A stretch of 45,552 nucleotides of DNA from contig NZ_CP042328.1 of assembly GCF_007904085.1 (NCBI RefSeq), positions 1-45,552 of the forward strand, given 5' to 3'. The position numbers were made by a program, and so were the translations under genes. The notes beneath the pieces were generated by a model. That model was given only the letters and a program-made list of their open reading frames with translations. It did not search any database and was not told where the DNA came from. Below, piece by piece: positions 10,501 to 18,144 of the stretch (position 1 is the stretch's first letter; each line of letters starts with the position of its first letter). Origin of the DNA: Euhalothece natronophila Z-M001. Its GTDB lineage: Bacteria > Cyanobacteriota > Cyanobacteriia > Cyanobacteriales > Rubidibacteraceae.

Positions 10501-13134
10501 GAATTCGATGAAGATGAATATAGCTTTACTATTGCTGAATTAGGGAATGCTGAAAACGGCGATGAAGTGGGAACCATTGCCGTCAGTGACCCCGAAGGAG
10601 ATAACTTTACTCTTAGCCTACCCGAAGATGTAAGTGAGTTTGCTATTGATGACGATGGAACATTTACCATTGCTTCTGTAGAAGAATTAGAACTCGGGGA
10701 ATTCGACTACACAGTGGAAGCCGAGGATGAATTCGGAAACAGCAGTGAAGCTGATGTCACCATCAACATTGATAGCCCCCCACCAGAAATCACCCCTGAA
10801 GACGAAGCCTTTTCTATACTTGAAACCGTCACTGATGGTACAGAAGTCTTTACCGTAGAAGCCATTGACCCCGATGGGGATAACGAAGCCATTAGCTATA
10901 GCTTCACTGAGGACTATCCCTTTGCCATTGATGAGGATGGTGTAGTTACAGTAAAAGATAGTGAAGCGTTAGAAGGAGAAGAGAGTTTTGAATTAGAAGT
11001 GGTAGCCACAAGTGAATTGGGAGTGGAGAGTGACCCCGTTAGCTTTGACGTGGAAATTGAAGAAGATGAACCTGATGAGCCAATTGATGAAGAGTTTGAG
11101 CAGGAACAAGATAGATTAGCGGAGGAACTTAATAATTCTTTCGATGACCCCGACGATCTTGTTGATAACTTTCTTAAGACTTCTAATGACCTCATTGAAA
11201 GAGTTGACGAAGACTTTCCTATCAATACTTTCTTTACCGCCGTTGACGATTTCTTGATTTTTGGCTTTGATAATGCTGAGATTTTAGAGGACTTTTTGGC
11301 TGACGTTAATCACTTTATTGAAAGTGATGACGATTTAAGTGATTTTAATTTCAGAGATATCACTGATGAGTTAATTATTAACAGCAATTTAATTGACGAG
11401 CAGAGAAGTGAGGTTAAAAACACTCTTAATGAAACCTTTCCCTCTTTAGAAGAGGACTTCGATAACATTTTTGATCAAATTTTTGAGTTTGGTGATCCCT
11501 TTACTTTAGAGAGATTATTTGTTGCTGTTGAAGAGATTATTTCAGCTTTTGAGGATGCTTCCCTTCTTGAAAACTTCTTTGATCATTCTGAGGAAATTAT
11601 CGAAGCAGTTGATGAAAATGAATCTGTCCTTTTAGATAGATTCTTGTCTACTGTGGGACAACTTAGTATAACCAATCAGTCTTCTCTTCTTGAAGACTTT
11701 ATAGAAACTTCTAGTCAAGTCTCTCAAAAAATTGAAGAGACTGAGATTTTGCGTATCTTCTTCTTTACTGCAGAAGAACTTAGCTTAACTATTGGTGATG
11801 AGCCTAATAGTAGTGGAGAAGAACTTAGCTTGACTACTGATGATGCTCCTAATAGTTTAGAAGATTTCTTACAAAGTGTTAATGAGATTATCGATAGTGA
11901 GATTTTAGAAAAATTTTTCCTGAGTATTGAAGAAGTGATTGAAAATGATGAAGAGAACTTAATTGATTTGAACTTCAGTGATTTGGTTGAGGAGTTGATG
12001 AGCGAAGAGCCTGACCCCGACCCAGAACCTGACCCCGAGCCTGACCCTGCACCTGATCCTGCACCTGACCCCGACCCTGAACCCGAACCCGACCCAGAAC
12101 CTGACCCCGACCCAGAACCTGAACCAGAAACCATCGAAGCAGGAGATGAGGGAGAAGAGCTTGAACCTTCTGCTCCTGATACTCCTACTGAATTCATTGC
12201 AGGTAGTGGCGATGATACAATGACCGGTAGCATAGCCCCTGATCTTTATGACTTAACCGCAGGAGGAGCAAATACCGTACAGGGGACAGTAGAACAACTT
12301 GACAATGATACGGTTGTTGGCTTTGATACTGATGATCTCTTAAAGGTTATAGACGCTACCTTTAACCAAGAGAACCTAACAGTAACTCAAGGGTCAGCCA
12401 TCCTTGAAATTGACGCTAACGATGATGGGGAAACTGATTCCACTGTTACTCTAGAAGGAGATTACTCGGATGGAGAATTTCTCACCGAACAAGTAGAAGG
12501 TGATACTGAGATTAGCTTTGAACCTGAGCCTGAACCCGAAGCAGATTTACCTGACATTCCCCTTGCAGTCAACTCAGAATCTATCTTTAACGAATCACTC
12601 TACCTTGCTCAAAATCCAGATGTTCTGCAAGCAGTGGAAAATGATGATTTTGACTCAGGATTAGACCATTTTCAGCAATTTGGATTGGGAGAAAATCGAA
12701 TCCCAACAGAAGTTTTAGAAAACTTTGACCCGACTAGCTATCTTAGTGAAAACTCAGATGTGGCTGATGCAGTAGAAGATGAGATTTTACAAAGTGCCCT
12801 TGACCACTATCTCAATTATGGTTTTCAAGAAGGACGAGAAGGAAGCAATCTTCCTTATGATGAAGCCTTCTACTTGAATGAGCATTCTGATGTTCTAGAC
12901 GCGGTAGAAAATGATGATTTCGGCTCAGGATTTGAACATTTTGTCTTATTTGGTTTAGAAGAAAATCGAGCTTCCACACAAGAGTTACTAGAGTTTGATG
13001 CCGAAAGCTACTTGGGAGCGAATTCAGATGTAGAACAAGCCGTGCAAGACGATGAGATGTCTAGCGCTCTAGAACACTGGATTAACTTTGGTATTGACGA
13101 AGGACGCGATTGGGGAACTGAAACAACTATCTAG
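4591..13134 (+). CDS. Giant modular surface/secreted protein with RCC1-like repeats and a subtilisin (S8) protease domain
   Basis: A 2847-residue, very acidic protein, probably extracellular. The N-terminal ~165 residues include EELGHHLD near residue 110. About ten RCC1-like repeats follow (roughly 170-670; recurring FAALKEDGSVVTWG), probably forming a beta-propeller. An S8 peptidase domain shows Asp946 (VIDSGLDG), His985 (GHGTHVAG), oxyanion Asn1078 and Ser1175 (GTSMAAPHVSG), so it should be active. Next come about four PPC-like beta modules (~1300-1870), three cadherin-like repeats from ~1870, a helical acidic stretch, a DPEP-rich linker (~2474-2513), an RTX-like segment and four C-terminal repeats of the type YLxxNxDVxxAV...EGR. 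No N-terminal signal peptide is visible; with the C-terminal organisation this suggests type I-like export, which is inference. The ATG follows TAGGAG at a good distance. No secretion genes lie nearby. Confidence 0.9.
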   Translation: MSDPANLEFSFDPLFNTWQEFLTEAATSGRLISAAQDALLLDDTPDSLETLVSQWQEGDFSQLPEIEVLSDSNISGAAGAYARSNETIYLNEDWLASASEDRVMAVLTEELGHHLDNVVNEENTPGDEGAIFSALALGEELTETELETLRETDDQGTIEVEGEEIVVEQSDDSVSNSVVTWGASVSGGDLTGEEDDRATGVPGGELNNVQDIIPTQESNAFAALKKDGSVVTWGHATWGGDSSNPTGGELNNVQDIFSTQSAFAALKEDNSVVTWGSAGSGGDLTSEEDDRPIGVPGGELDNVQDIFSNSRGAFAALKKDGSVVAWGNPSSGGDVTGEEDEFDRATGVTGGELNNVQEIFSASGLFVGGAFAALKEDGSVVAWGHRRGGGDLTGEDQGSLHEHDRATGVPGEELNNVQEIFSTSNAFAALKEDSSVVTWGHSRYGGNSSEAIGGELNNVQEIFSTEGAFAALKQDGSVVTWGDSWLGGDLSEEREEVTGVPDGELNNVQDIFSTRKAFAALKEDGSVVTWGDSRRGGDLIGNEDVYPPAIGVPGGELNNVQEIFSTYEAFAALKEDGSVVAWGDASRGGDLTGEEADRAIGVPGGELNNVQEIFSNQRAFAALKEDGSVVAWGHRSGGADLTGEDGGSGLPDGELNNPQNIYPGGNAFAAIVDDDPTAPEVISKDPFSIDLDTVAVGDTLFTVEANPEDSEEDDLEFSIADDIPELSIDPNSGEVSLEEKETVEEGDSFDFEIIVEEQQTGITSEPEEFSVEFTGSSLPNLTPYQPDGWDDEIVITNQFGSRENTRFLHEQNNDNIYANFAYRNEGAPIGADSHNTRLLLMGDGQSKVVFEEEIAFSPVDGFYAFEDINLGSLEPGEEYSLELQIDYEDNIEESDTNNNILEKEFEVHEVESTGNAAFDLIDLDVLRSDPFYSNLDGSNSTAAVIDSGLDGSHPYLEDNFVGFKDFVENTSFTDNPRDSYDATGHGTHVAGTVGSSEDDIGVAPGGSLLGLGVEEDEDPNFQALEEALKWVKDNHEEYGIDVVNMSLVFGGFFQTPEPWELGQKLENNNITLVGAAGNEYADHQEQGVRFPAIDSTLNVGSVFKQDEGSYGPRGRGAAYHDNTKADLVSAFSNRLHQGDSTDTTLFAPGATINSTEPTSWLRLSSSPTGERAGTSMAAPHVSGLVSLMQDVARMTGGTTLDPDTIAKILHNTADTITDDGSPASYSNFLLGSKNLLPVTGEEFPRINAYNAIEGVREHISENTVDRDFPDTPDALLPNTINYGGTFAGATFASSLDGLSTATHSNRLGEEGTEGEINDTEVSMYEFKVESDGITTIELSSVPEEEDMDTYLRLFNEDGEEIAVDDNSGEGNYSQLELELDPGTYYAGVSGAGNEDYDPNLANSGTEGDTGAYSISFNLENEDPTGTLSGANDVSLGNYQNPFVFNGVLGTDGEEEIPVTLSDVDLFRVTAPDDGELLANINTPYEDNPAETYLRVFDEDGNELYANENGVFENEVLSEQNETLDSEEGLVYRNDTFVGHETDSFISAQVEGGEVYYVGVSEPDNNDYDAETLDDRPDPIQEDVLYDLSVQFVNDDLNGSIIQATDPISLPIEDETRYIGQDFNEEGELIEVGDKDVDLEKINLDEPGVLSVEATSSDSDPVELVSQVFDEEGNAIARDVQPGDTRQLLELEPDTDYYVAISGWGNSEFDPYQLGSGTSGDTGEYNLNLDFLDQQEVINDLRNHTIDSEAVETITEDEPQIGRIGIDNDLRVGAEDVDLHRLVPEADKDFVIEAEGVDLGPGGLSPFLRLFNADGEEIDYSGNPSIETSLQEGEEYYIGVNGASENARDYDPVTGDNPAEGSTGEYRLSVMGNEPPEITPEEDAFSILETVTDGTEVFTVEATDPDGDNEAITYSFTEDYPFAIDDGVVTVADSEELEADDSFELEVEATDELGASSTETFTVEIDPNLPPEFDEDEYSFTIAELGNAENGDEVGTIAVSDPEGDNFTLSLPEDVSEFAIDDDGTFTIASVEELELGEFDYTVEAEDEFGNSSEADVTINIDSPPPEITPEDEAFSILETVTDGTEVFTVEAIDPDGDNEAISYSFTEDYPFAIDEDGVVTVKDSEALEGEESFELEVVATSELGVESDPVSFDVEIEEDEPDEPIDEEFEQEQDRLAEELNNSFDDPDDLVDNFLKTSNDLIERVDEDFPINTFFTAVDDFLIFGFDNAEILEDFLADVNHFIESDDDLSDFNFRDITDELIINSNLIDEQRSEVKNTLNETFPSLEEDFDNIFDQIFEFGDPFTLERLFVAVEEIISAFEDASLLENFFDHSEEIIEAVDENESVLLDRFLSTVGQLSITNQSSLLEDFIETSSQVSQKIEETEILRIFFFTAEELSLTIGDEPNSSGEELSLTTDDAPNSLEDFLQSVNEIIDSEILEKFFLSIEEVIENDEENLIDLNFSDLVEELMSEEPDPDPEPDPEPDPAPDPAPDPDPEPEPDPEPDPDPEPEPETIEAGDEGEELEPSAPDTPTEFIAGSGDDTMTGSIAPDLYDLTAGGANTVQGTVEQLDNDTVVGFDTDDLLKVIDATFNQENLTVTQGSAILEIDANDDGETDSTVTLEGDYSDGEFLTEQVEGDTEISFEPEPEPEADLPDIPLAVNSESIFNESLYLAQNPDVLQAVENDDFDSGLDHFQQFGLGENRIPTEVLENFDPTSYLSENSDVADAVEDEILQSALDHYLNYGFQEGREGSNLPYDEAFYLNEHSDVLDAVENDDFGSGFEHFVLFGLEENRASTQELLEFDAESYLGANSDVEQAVQDDEMSSALEHWINFGIDEGRDWGTETTI

Positions 13135-13418
13135 CGGGACTTTAGGCGATCCTTCTGATCAAAAAATCCCTAAACTTCTCCACTGATCGAGCTTTTAGCG
13201 CGATCGCGCTTCGCCATTTGCCCTGATGATCAATGCAAAAGGCTTGACAAAACACGATCATATAAACAGAGTTACAGACTTGTTAACTTACAGACTTACA
13301 GAACATGGGAGTGAAACTGATCGCGATCGCGCTTCGGTAACTAAGCCACATCGCGCCCATAACAAATATAAACTCGAAGGCTTGATCCTCCAATCGCTGA
13401 ATTTCTCCATTTAATGAC
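13135..13418. other. Intergenic region with HIP1 sites
   Basis: Two GCGATCGC octamers (near 13202 and 13323) and short direct repeats of TTACAGACTT (13270-13300). A 62-codon plus-strand frame at 13226-13414 has no ribosome-binding site and unremarkable content. The region separates the giant gene from the convergent minus-strand gene. The second copy is 44726-45008. Confidence 0.5.
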
Positions 13419-13988
13419 CTAAACTTTCTTTTCAATTTCCCAAGCTATTTCTCGTCCTATCTTTCCCGCTTTGGTGAAGATAAACGCCCCACGTTCCCAT
13501 GTTGCTCCGTGTGGTTTAGAGCCAACTAACTCATAGACTTGTTGGGTTGTTAATAACCAACCTTTTTCGCAAGCCTCTTCTAATTCTCGCCAGTTTTGAA
13601 GGGGTGATCTAGCTGGTTGTAATTGATCTGCTAACAATCGGATCAAATCTTCCCAATTTGGTTGGTTTTCAGTTTCTTCTGTGTTTTCAATAAGGCTTGC
13701 TTCTTGATAAACCAGTTCCTGGTTTTTAGATCGGGCAAGTCTATCGTGTCCACTGGTAGAGTCTAGTGAGTCCACCGCTAGACTGGAATCAAAATCTGCC
13801 ATTTTCCCGCCCTGATTCGTAATCCAATGGTCTAGGGCATCTAGGAGTTTTAATTGCTGTTCTGTCACATAATAAACCCCCTCTATTTTAGTGGGCTTAA
13901 TCCCTAAATGCTTTCTACGATTGATTTCTGCTTGTTTCTTAATTCCGTAACGCTCTTTCAATTTGGCGACTTCAAATAACTCAGTCAT
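13419..13988 (-). CDS. MerR/HTH-like DNA-binding protein of unknown role
   Basis: The product is 189 residues if started at the ATG at 13988-13986. I prefer this start because the N-terminus then reads MTELFEVAKLKERYG, the beginning of a compact DNA-binding domain resembling a helix-turn-helix/MerR-like fold (residues ~1-60, with KKQAEINRRKHLGIKP as the putative recognition region). A longer frame reaches 14027 but its extra residues look non-native. The middle is Ser/Asp-rich and low in complexity (DSSLAVDSLDSTSGHD); the C-terminus (~140-189) may be a second small folded domain. It lies downstream of, and in the same direction as, the tyrosine recombinase gene, separated by a TCTAGT repeat cluster that it might bind. 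Function is not recognised; a plasmid or recombination regulator is a guess. Confidence 0.65.
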   Translation of the reverse strand: MTELFEVAKLKERYGIKKQAEINRRKHLGIKPTKIEGVYYVTEQQLKLLDALDHWITNQGGKMADFDSSLAVDSLDSTSGHDRLARSKNQELVYQEASLIENTEETENQPNWEDLIRLLADQLQPARSPLQNWRELEEACEKGWLLTTQQVYELVGSKPHGATWERGAFIFTKAGKIGREIAWEIEKKV

Positions 13989-14040
13989 TAGCCTAGTCCA
14001 GTTGGTCGATTGCGTCCAGTGTACCACGAACTCAGTGAAA

Positions 14041-14084
14041 GTCTAGCGAGTCCAGTCTAGTAAGTCTAGTAAGTCTAGTCTAGT
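14041..14084. repeat. TCTAGT direct-repeat cluster
   Basis: GTCTAGT occurs at 14055, 14064 and 14073 (9-base period) and again at 14078, preceded by GTCTAGCGAGTCCA at 14041. A near-identical box, GTCTAGTGAGTCCA, lies inside the neighbouring gene at 13761-13774 and forms the inverted repeat GTCTAG-N11-CTAGAC (13761-13783). The boxes sit upstream of the HTH gene and downstream of the tyrosine recombinase gene, so they may be operator or recombination sites. Function is unproven. Confidence 0.5.
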
Positions 14085-14248
14085 GATACACTTGCAAGAG
14101 ACTCATTAATTGAAGAGTGGCTTGAAAATTTAGCTTCTTTTCCTGTCGAAAGAGGTCTTAAACGTTTTTCCAGATCATGAGCAGTAACCAACTCACCTAA
14201 TCGCGCTATTAAATCGGGAAACGTTAGTATAACGATGTGTTTGCCGTG
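14075..14248 (-). pseudogene. Open frame continuing directly after the recombinase stop
   Basis: Read on the minus strand, the frame of the tyrosine recombinase stays open for about 57 codons after its TAA (14249-14251), ending in TAG at 14075-14077. It has protein-like content (TFPDLIARLGELVTAHDLEK) but no ATG or GTG start of its own. It may be a decayed downstream gene, or a former C-terminal extension cut off by a stop mutation. No family is recognised. Confidence 0.3.
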
Positions 14249-14938
14249 TTAATCTGGATTTTTTTCTCTATCCCTCTTTAATTTGCTCTCTCGCTCTTCA
14301 TTTTTCAAGTTGGCTTCCCATTCTAGAGAACTGGGGGAATCATTAACGTTATGATCTGAATAGCCTAAGAGGGATAAAGCAGACGCGGCTCCCCTGACTT
14401 GTTCGGGGGTCACTTCCAGATAGCTTTGCAATACACCGAGAGAACGATGTCCTGAGATTTTTTGGATCACTCTTAAGGGGATGCCAGCGTTGCTCATTTG
14501 GGTTAATGCGGTTCGACGGAAAGAGTGGGTCGAAACTCCCTCCAGATCCAGTTCATAACAAGCGTCTCTTAAAATTTTAGCGGCACTGTCAGGATGAATA
14601 TGTCCTCTCCCATGTCGCCCAGTAAATAAAAACCATGTTCGGGGCTGGGGGTAATAGTCAATTAGCAGCGATCTCAACTCCTCAATAACGGGAATCGTTC
14701 TAGTCGCTAACTTCCCCTTGGTGTTCTCTTTGCGAATGATTAAGTCTTCTCTAGGCTTCCCTTTACGATTATAAACATCTGCGGTTCTTAAACTACAGGC
14801 TTCTCTGATTCGACACGCACCATAGAGACAGATGCCGAAGAGGGCGCGATCGCGCGGGTTAGTTAACCCTTGAGTAAAGAGTAATTGGATTTCTTTAGGG
14901 GTGAGGATTTTCGCTTGCCCGTGCCGATCTATCTTCAT
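14249..14938 (-). CDS. Compact tyrosine recombinase/integrase
   Basis: A 229-residue site-specific recombinase of the phage-integrase (XerC/D, lambda Int) superfamily. All catalytic positions are visible: Arg43 (GACRIRE), a Lys at 74 or 76 (NTKGK), His138 and Arg141 (HSFRR), His164 (SGHRS) and nucleophile Tyr173 (LQSYLE). It lacks the N-terminal SAM-like core-binding domain of full-length integrases (usually 300 residues or more), so it is essentially a bare catalytic domain that may need a partner or use short sites. The ATG at 14938 gives MKIDRHGQAKILTP; no strong ribosome-binding site is seen. On a circular plasmid a plausible job is multimer resolution or cassette integration, possibly at the nearby TCTAGT cluster; this is inference. 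Confidence 0.87.
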   Translation of the reverse strand: MKIDRHGQAKILTPKEIQLLFTQGLTNPRDRALFGICLYGACRIREACSLRTADVYNRKGKPREDLIIRKENTKGKLATRTIPVIEELRSLLIDYYPQPRTWFLFTGRHGRGHIHPDSAAKILRDACYELDLEGVSTHSFRRTALTQMSNAGIPLRVIQKISGHRSLGVLQSYLEVTPEQVRGAASALSLLGYSDHNVNDSPSSLEWEANLKNEERESKLKRDREKNPD

Positions 14939-15266
14939 GCTGGATGCGCTGAAAAAGAGTAATTAGCTTAAGGGTACTATTTTTTGGGCGGGCAAGATTG
15001 ATCAGAATGTGCAATGTGTTAGACCATTATTATTTTTTCTAAGCGATAATGAGAAAATGCCAAATAAACCGTTAACTATCTGTCTGCCCCATGATTAACA
15101 TCACATTCTAGAACACTGTGCCAGCGAGACTAAGGTGTCTAAGACAAAATTAGTTGTTGCTGTGCTTTCCCATTATTTTGACATGATAACTGAGGTTCTC
15201 TTGGAACAACAATTAGCACGGTTGAAAAAGAAAGTTAATTAATTACATTCTTTATTATTAATCTCA
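14939..15266. other. Divergent intergenic region upstream of the hsd operon
   Basis: It separates the leftward recombinase from the rightward restriction-modification operon, so promoters for both should lie here. A short open frame from GTG 15135 to TAA 15242 (35 codons, ending VLLEQQLARLKKKVN) looks protein-like and may be a remnant. No clear -10/-35 pair was identified by eye. Confidence 0.4.
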
Positions 15267-17672
15267 ATGCCAATCAAAAAAAGCGAACTCTACAGCCATA
15301 TTTGGAAAAGTTGCGATGAATTACGTGGAGGAATGGATGCCTCCCAGTATAAAGACTATGTTCTGGTTTTATTATTTGTTAAGTACGTTTCCGATAAATA
15401 TAGCGGGTTAGACGAAGATGACGCTGATGTAATTATTCCTAAGGGCGGGAGTTTTCAGGATATTGTTGCCCTTAAACATAATCCAGAAATTGGAGATCAA
15501 ATTAATCAAGTTATTAGTAAATTAGCGGAGGAAAATGAATTAAAAGGGATTATTGATGTTGCTGATTTTAATGATGAAAATAAACTGGGTAAAGGGAAAG
15601 AAATGCAGGATAGGCTATCAAATTTGGTAGCTATTTTTGAACATAATTCTCTCAGTTTTGGCAAGAATCAAGCGGATGATGATGATTTGTTAGGGGATGC
15701 TTATGAGTATTTAATGCGAAACTTTGCCACCCAATCAGGGAAGAGTAAAGGACAATTTTATACTCCTGCGGAAGTCTCTCGGGTAATTGCCCAAGTTATT
15801 AGTATTGAAAAAGCTCAAAGCCAAGATGAAACGATTTATGATCCCACCTGTGGCAGTGGTTCTTTGTTATTAAGAGCGGTGGATCAATCAGAATTGAAGT
15901 TAACCATTTATGGGCAAGAAATGGATAACGCTACTCGTGCTTTAGCTAAGATGAATATGATTTTGCACGGGCATCCTGATGCAGAAATTATACAGGGGAA
16001 TACGTTAGCTAATCCTCATTGGCGAGATGAAGATGGGAGTTTGAAACGGTTTAATTTTGCGGTGGCGAATCCGCCTTTTTCTGCTAAATCGTGGATGAAT
16101 GGGTTTGATCCGAATAATGATGAGTTTCGTCGCTTTCAGGGGTATGAGATTCCTCCCGCCAAAAATGGAGATTATGCTTTTTTATTGCATCTTCTTAGCT
16201 CTCTTAATAGTACTGGAAAAGGGGCGATTATTCTCCCCCATGGCGTGTTATTTCGCGGTCATACTGAAGCTAATATTCGTCAAAAGTTAATTCAGCAAGG
16301 GGTTATTAAAGGAATTATTGGCTTACCGCCGAATTTGTTTTATGGAACGGGAATTCCAGCTTGCATCATTGTTTTAGATAAAGAAAATGCTAATCAGCGC
16401 GATCGCGTATTTATGATCGATGCTAGTCGGGGATATATTAAAGATGGCAATAAAAACCGTCTTCGCGAACAAGATATTCGCAAAATTGTTGATGTTTTTA
16501 ATCAACAGCAGACGATTCCCCAATATTCCCGATTAGTTCCCATTGAGGAGATTGCTAACAATGACTATAATTTAAATCTTCCCCGTTATATCGACACTCA
16601 AGAAACGGAAGATATTCAAGATATAGAAGCGCATTGGAAGGGTGGCATTCCCAAGGCGGATATTGAAGCATTAGAAGATTATTGGGAGATTTATCCTTCT
16701 CTAAAACAAGAATTGTTTGAACCGCTACGTTCGGGATATTTGCAAATTAAAATTCCCCCAGATGAGGTCAAGAAATATGTTTTTGAACATCCCGAATTTA
16801 CCAGTTATGCTAATGCCATTGCCGACATTTTTAATCAATGGTGGGATCAAAATGTCTCCAACTTAAAGGGCATTCAACAAGGAGATAATCCCAAAGCGGT
16901 TATTAATCCCTTAGCAGAATCATTATTAAACGCATTTGAAAATCGTAACCTCATTGATAAATATGATATTTACCAGCATTTAATGGATTACTGGCTGGAA
17001 ACGATGCGCGATGATGTCTATATCTTGGCAGAAGATGGATGGGTTGCGGAATTAACGGAAGTGACTAATAATAAAGGGAAAGTCACTGACTACACTTGTG
17101 AACTGATTCCGAAAGAGTTAATGATTAACCGCTACTTTCCTGAAGAAAAGGAAAATATTGAATCGTTGGAAGCGCAAAAAGAAGACATTACTCGCCAACA
17201 GGAAGAAATAGAAGAAGAATATGGTGGGGAAGATGGTTTATTGGAAGAAGTTACCAGCGATGCGGGAAAAGTCACTAAAACCAATATCAATAATCGGATT
17301 AAAGAGATTAAAAATGATCCAGATTTTGCGGATGAATTGACGGTTATTAAAGATTATCTGGCATTGATTGACCAATCGGCAAAGCTGGATAAACAAGTTA
17401 AAGAAGCCGAAAAGCGTCTCAATGAACAAGTGATTAAAAAATATCAGGAACTCACGCCAGAGGAAGTTAAAACCTTAGTGGTTGATGATAAATGGATTCC
17501 GCGATTGTGGGAATCGCTGCGTTCAGAGATGGAACGAATTTCGCAACGTCTCGCGCAACGAATTCAGGATTTAGCGAAACGATATGATGAACCATTACCG
17601 CAGTTAGAAAAGGAAGCGGAAGAATTACAGCAGAAGGTAGAAAGTCATATTCAGTTGATGATGGATGCTTAA
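15267..17672 (+). CDS. hsdM: Type I restriction-modification methyltransferase subunit HsdM
   Basis: The 801-residue product is the DNA adenine methyltransferase subunit of a type I system. With HsdS it forms the M2S methylase that protects host DNA, and with HsdR the restriction complex. The N-terminal HsdM domain is evident (residues ~1-140; SHIWKSCDELRGGMDASQYKDYVL). The Rossmann-type N6 methylase follows, with the SAM-binding motif DPTCGSGS from Asp192 and catalytic NPPF from Asn268. The C-terminal third is long and rich in Glu/Lys coiled coil (KEDITRQQEEIEEEYG), making it longer than the classical ~520-residue EcoKI type and like the longer variants in other bacteria. It is first in the operon; xisH begins 58 bases after its stop, and hsdS comes three genes later. 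Confidence 0.95.
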   Translation: MPIKKSELYSHIWKSCDELRGGMDASQYKDYVLVLLFVKYVSDKYSGLDEDDADVIIPKGGSFQDIVALKHNPEIGDQINQVISKLAEENELKGIIDVADFNDENKLGKGKEMQDRLSNLVAIFEHNSLSFGKNQADDDDLLGDAYEYLMRNFATQSGKSKGQFYTPAEVSRVIAQVISIEKAQSQDETIYDPTCGSGSLLLRAVDQSELKLTIYGQEMDNATRALAKMNMILHGHPDAEIIQGNTLANPHWRDEDGSLKRFNFAVANPPFSAKSWMNGFDPNNDEFRRFQGYEIPPAKNGDYAFLLHLLSSLNSTGKGAIILPHGVLFRGHTEANIRQKLIQQGVIKGIIGLPPNLFYGTGIPACIIVLDKENANQRDRVFMIDASRGYIKDGNKNRLREQDIRKIVDVFNQQQTIPQYSRLVPIEEIANNDYNLNLPRYIDTQETEDIQDIEAHWKGGIPKADIEALEDYWEIYPSLKQELFEPLRSGYLQIKIPPDEVKKYVFEHPEFTSYANAIADIFNQWWDQNVSNLKGIQQGDNPKAVINPLAESLLNAFENRNLIDKYDIYQHLMDYWLETMRDDVYILAEDGWVAELTEVTNNKGKVTDYTCELIPKELMINRYFPEEKENIESLEAQKEDITRQQEEIEEEYGGEDGLLEEVTSDAGKVTKTNINNRIKEIKNDPDFADELTVIKDYLALIDQSAKLDKQVKEAEKRLNEQVIKKYQELTPEEVKTLVVDDKWIPRLWESLRSEMERISQRLAQRIQDLAKRYDEPLPQLEKEAEELQQKVESHIQLMMDA

Positions 17673-17730
17673 GAAAAAAGCGAATAATTGCCCTTCATAA
17701 GTTAAAATTTAGTCAAGAGTTAAGGTAAGC

Positions 17731-18144
17731 ATGGCAAGGGATATTTTCCATGATCTAGTACGAGCAGGTTTAGAAAACGAGGGCTGGACAATTACAGATG
17801 ATCCTTATTTTATCAGTTTGGATAGTGTTAATTTTCAGGTTGATTTAGCAGCAGAACGGATCATTGCAGCCCAAAAAGACAATGAAAAGATTGCTGTAGA
17901 AATTAAGAGTTTTCTTAATGCTTCCGCCGTTACTGATTTTTATGCGGCATTGGGTCAATTTCTTAGTTATCGTTTGGTATTACAAAAAACTGAACCTGAA
18001 CGACGTTTATATTTAGCAGTTCCCTTAGATACCTATGAGATGTTTTTCCAATCTACTTTTGCTCAATTAGCAGTAAGGGAATACCAACTTAAAATAATTA
18101 TTTATGATTCTCAGAATGGAGGGCTAACCCAATGGATAAATTAA
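17731..18144 (+). CDS. xisH: XisH family protein (endonuclease-fold)
   Basis: The 137-residue product is recognisable as XisH, named after the fdxN-element excision controlling factor of heterocyst-forming cyanobacteria. The family has a PD-(D/E)XK-like core; here the candidate residues are in NFQVDLAAERIIAAQ and IAVEIKSF (Asp...Glu-x-Lys). It overlaps xisI by 13 bases, the usual coupled arrangement. No fdxN element or nif gene is present, so the original excision role is unlikely here. XisH/XisI pairs are widespread in cyanobacteria outside that element and their general function is unsettled. Their position inside a restriction-modification operon suggests a defence or toxin-antitoxin-like role (inference). 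Confidence 0.88.
   Translation: MARDIFHDLVRAGLENEGWTITDDPYFISLDSVNFQVDLAAERIIAAQKDNEKIAVEIKSFLNASAVTDFYAALGQFLSYRLVLQKTEPERRLYLAVPLDTYEMFFQSTFAQLAVREYQLKIIIYDSQNGGLTQWIN

Larger units (their letters stand above)
1..13963. repeat. First copy of the overlapping contig ends
   Basis: This segment is repeated at 31570-45552 with identical gene order. The offset between copies drifts from 31569 at base 1 to 31607 at the giant gene start because this copy lacks single bases, mostly in homopolymers, in roughly its first 4 kb. After that it is the cleaner copy. The pattern fits a circular molecule assembled beyond one full turn rather than a biological duplication. Confidence 0.93.

Noticed and set aside
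11724-12233. A long minus-strand frame with Gly-Ser repeats
   Set aside because: It is antisense to the DPEP linker of the giant gene; its GS tract is only the complement of the repeated GACCCCGA-type codons.
13226-13414. A 62-codon plus-strand frame after the giant gene
   Set aside because: No ribosome-binding site, it is built over HIP1 octamers and short repeats, and it resembles no protein.
14249-14938. Integrase of an integrated prophage
   Set aside because: No phage structural, lysis or packaging genes are present, and the replicon appears to be a circular plasmid with its own rep.
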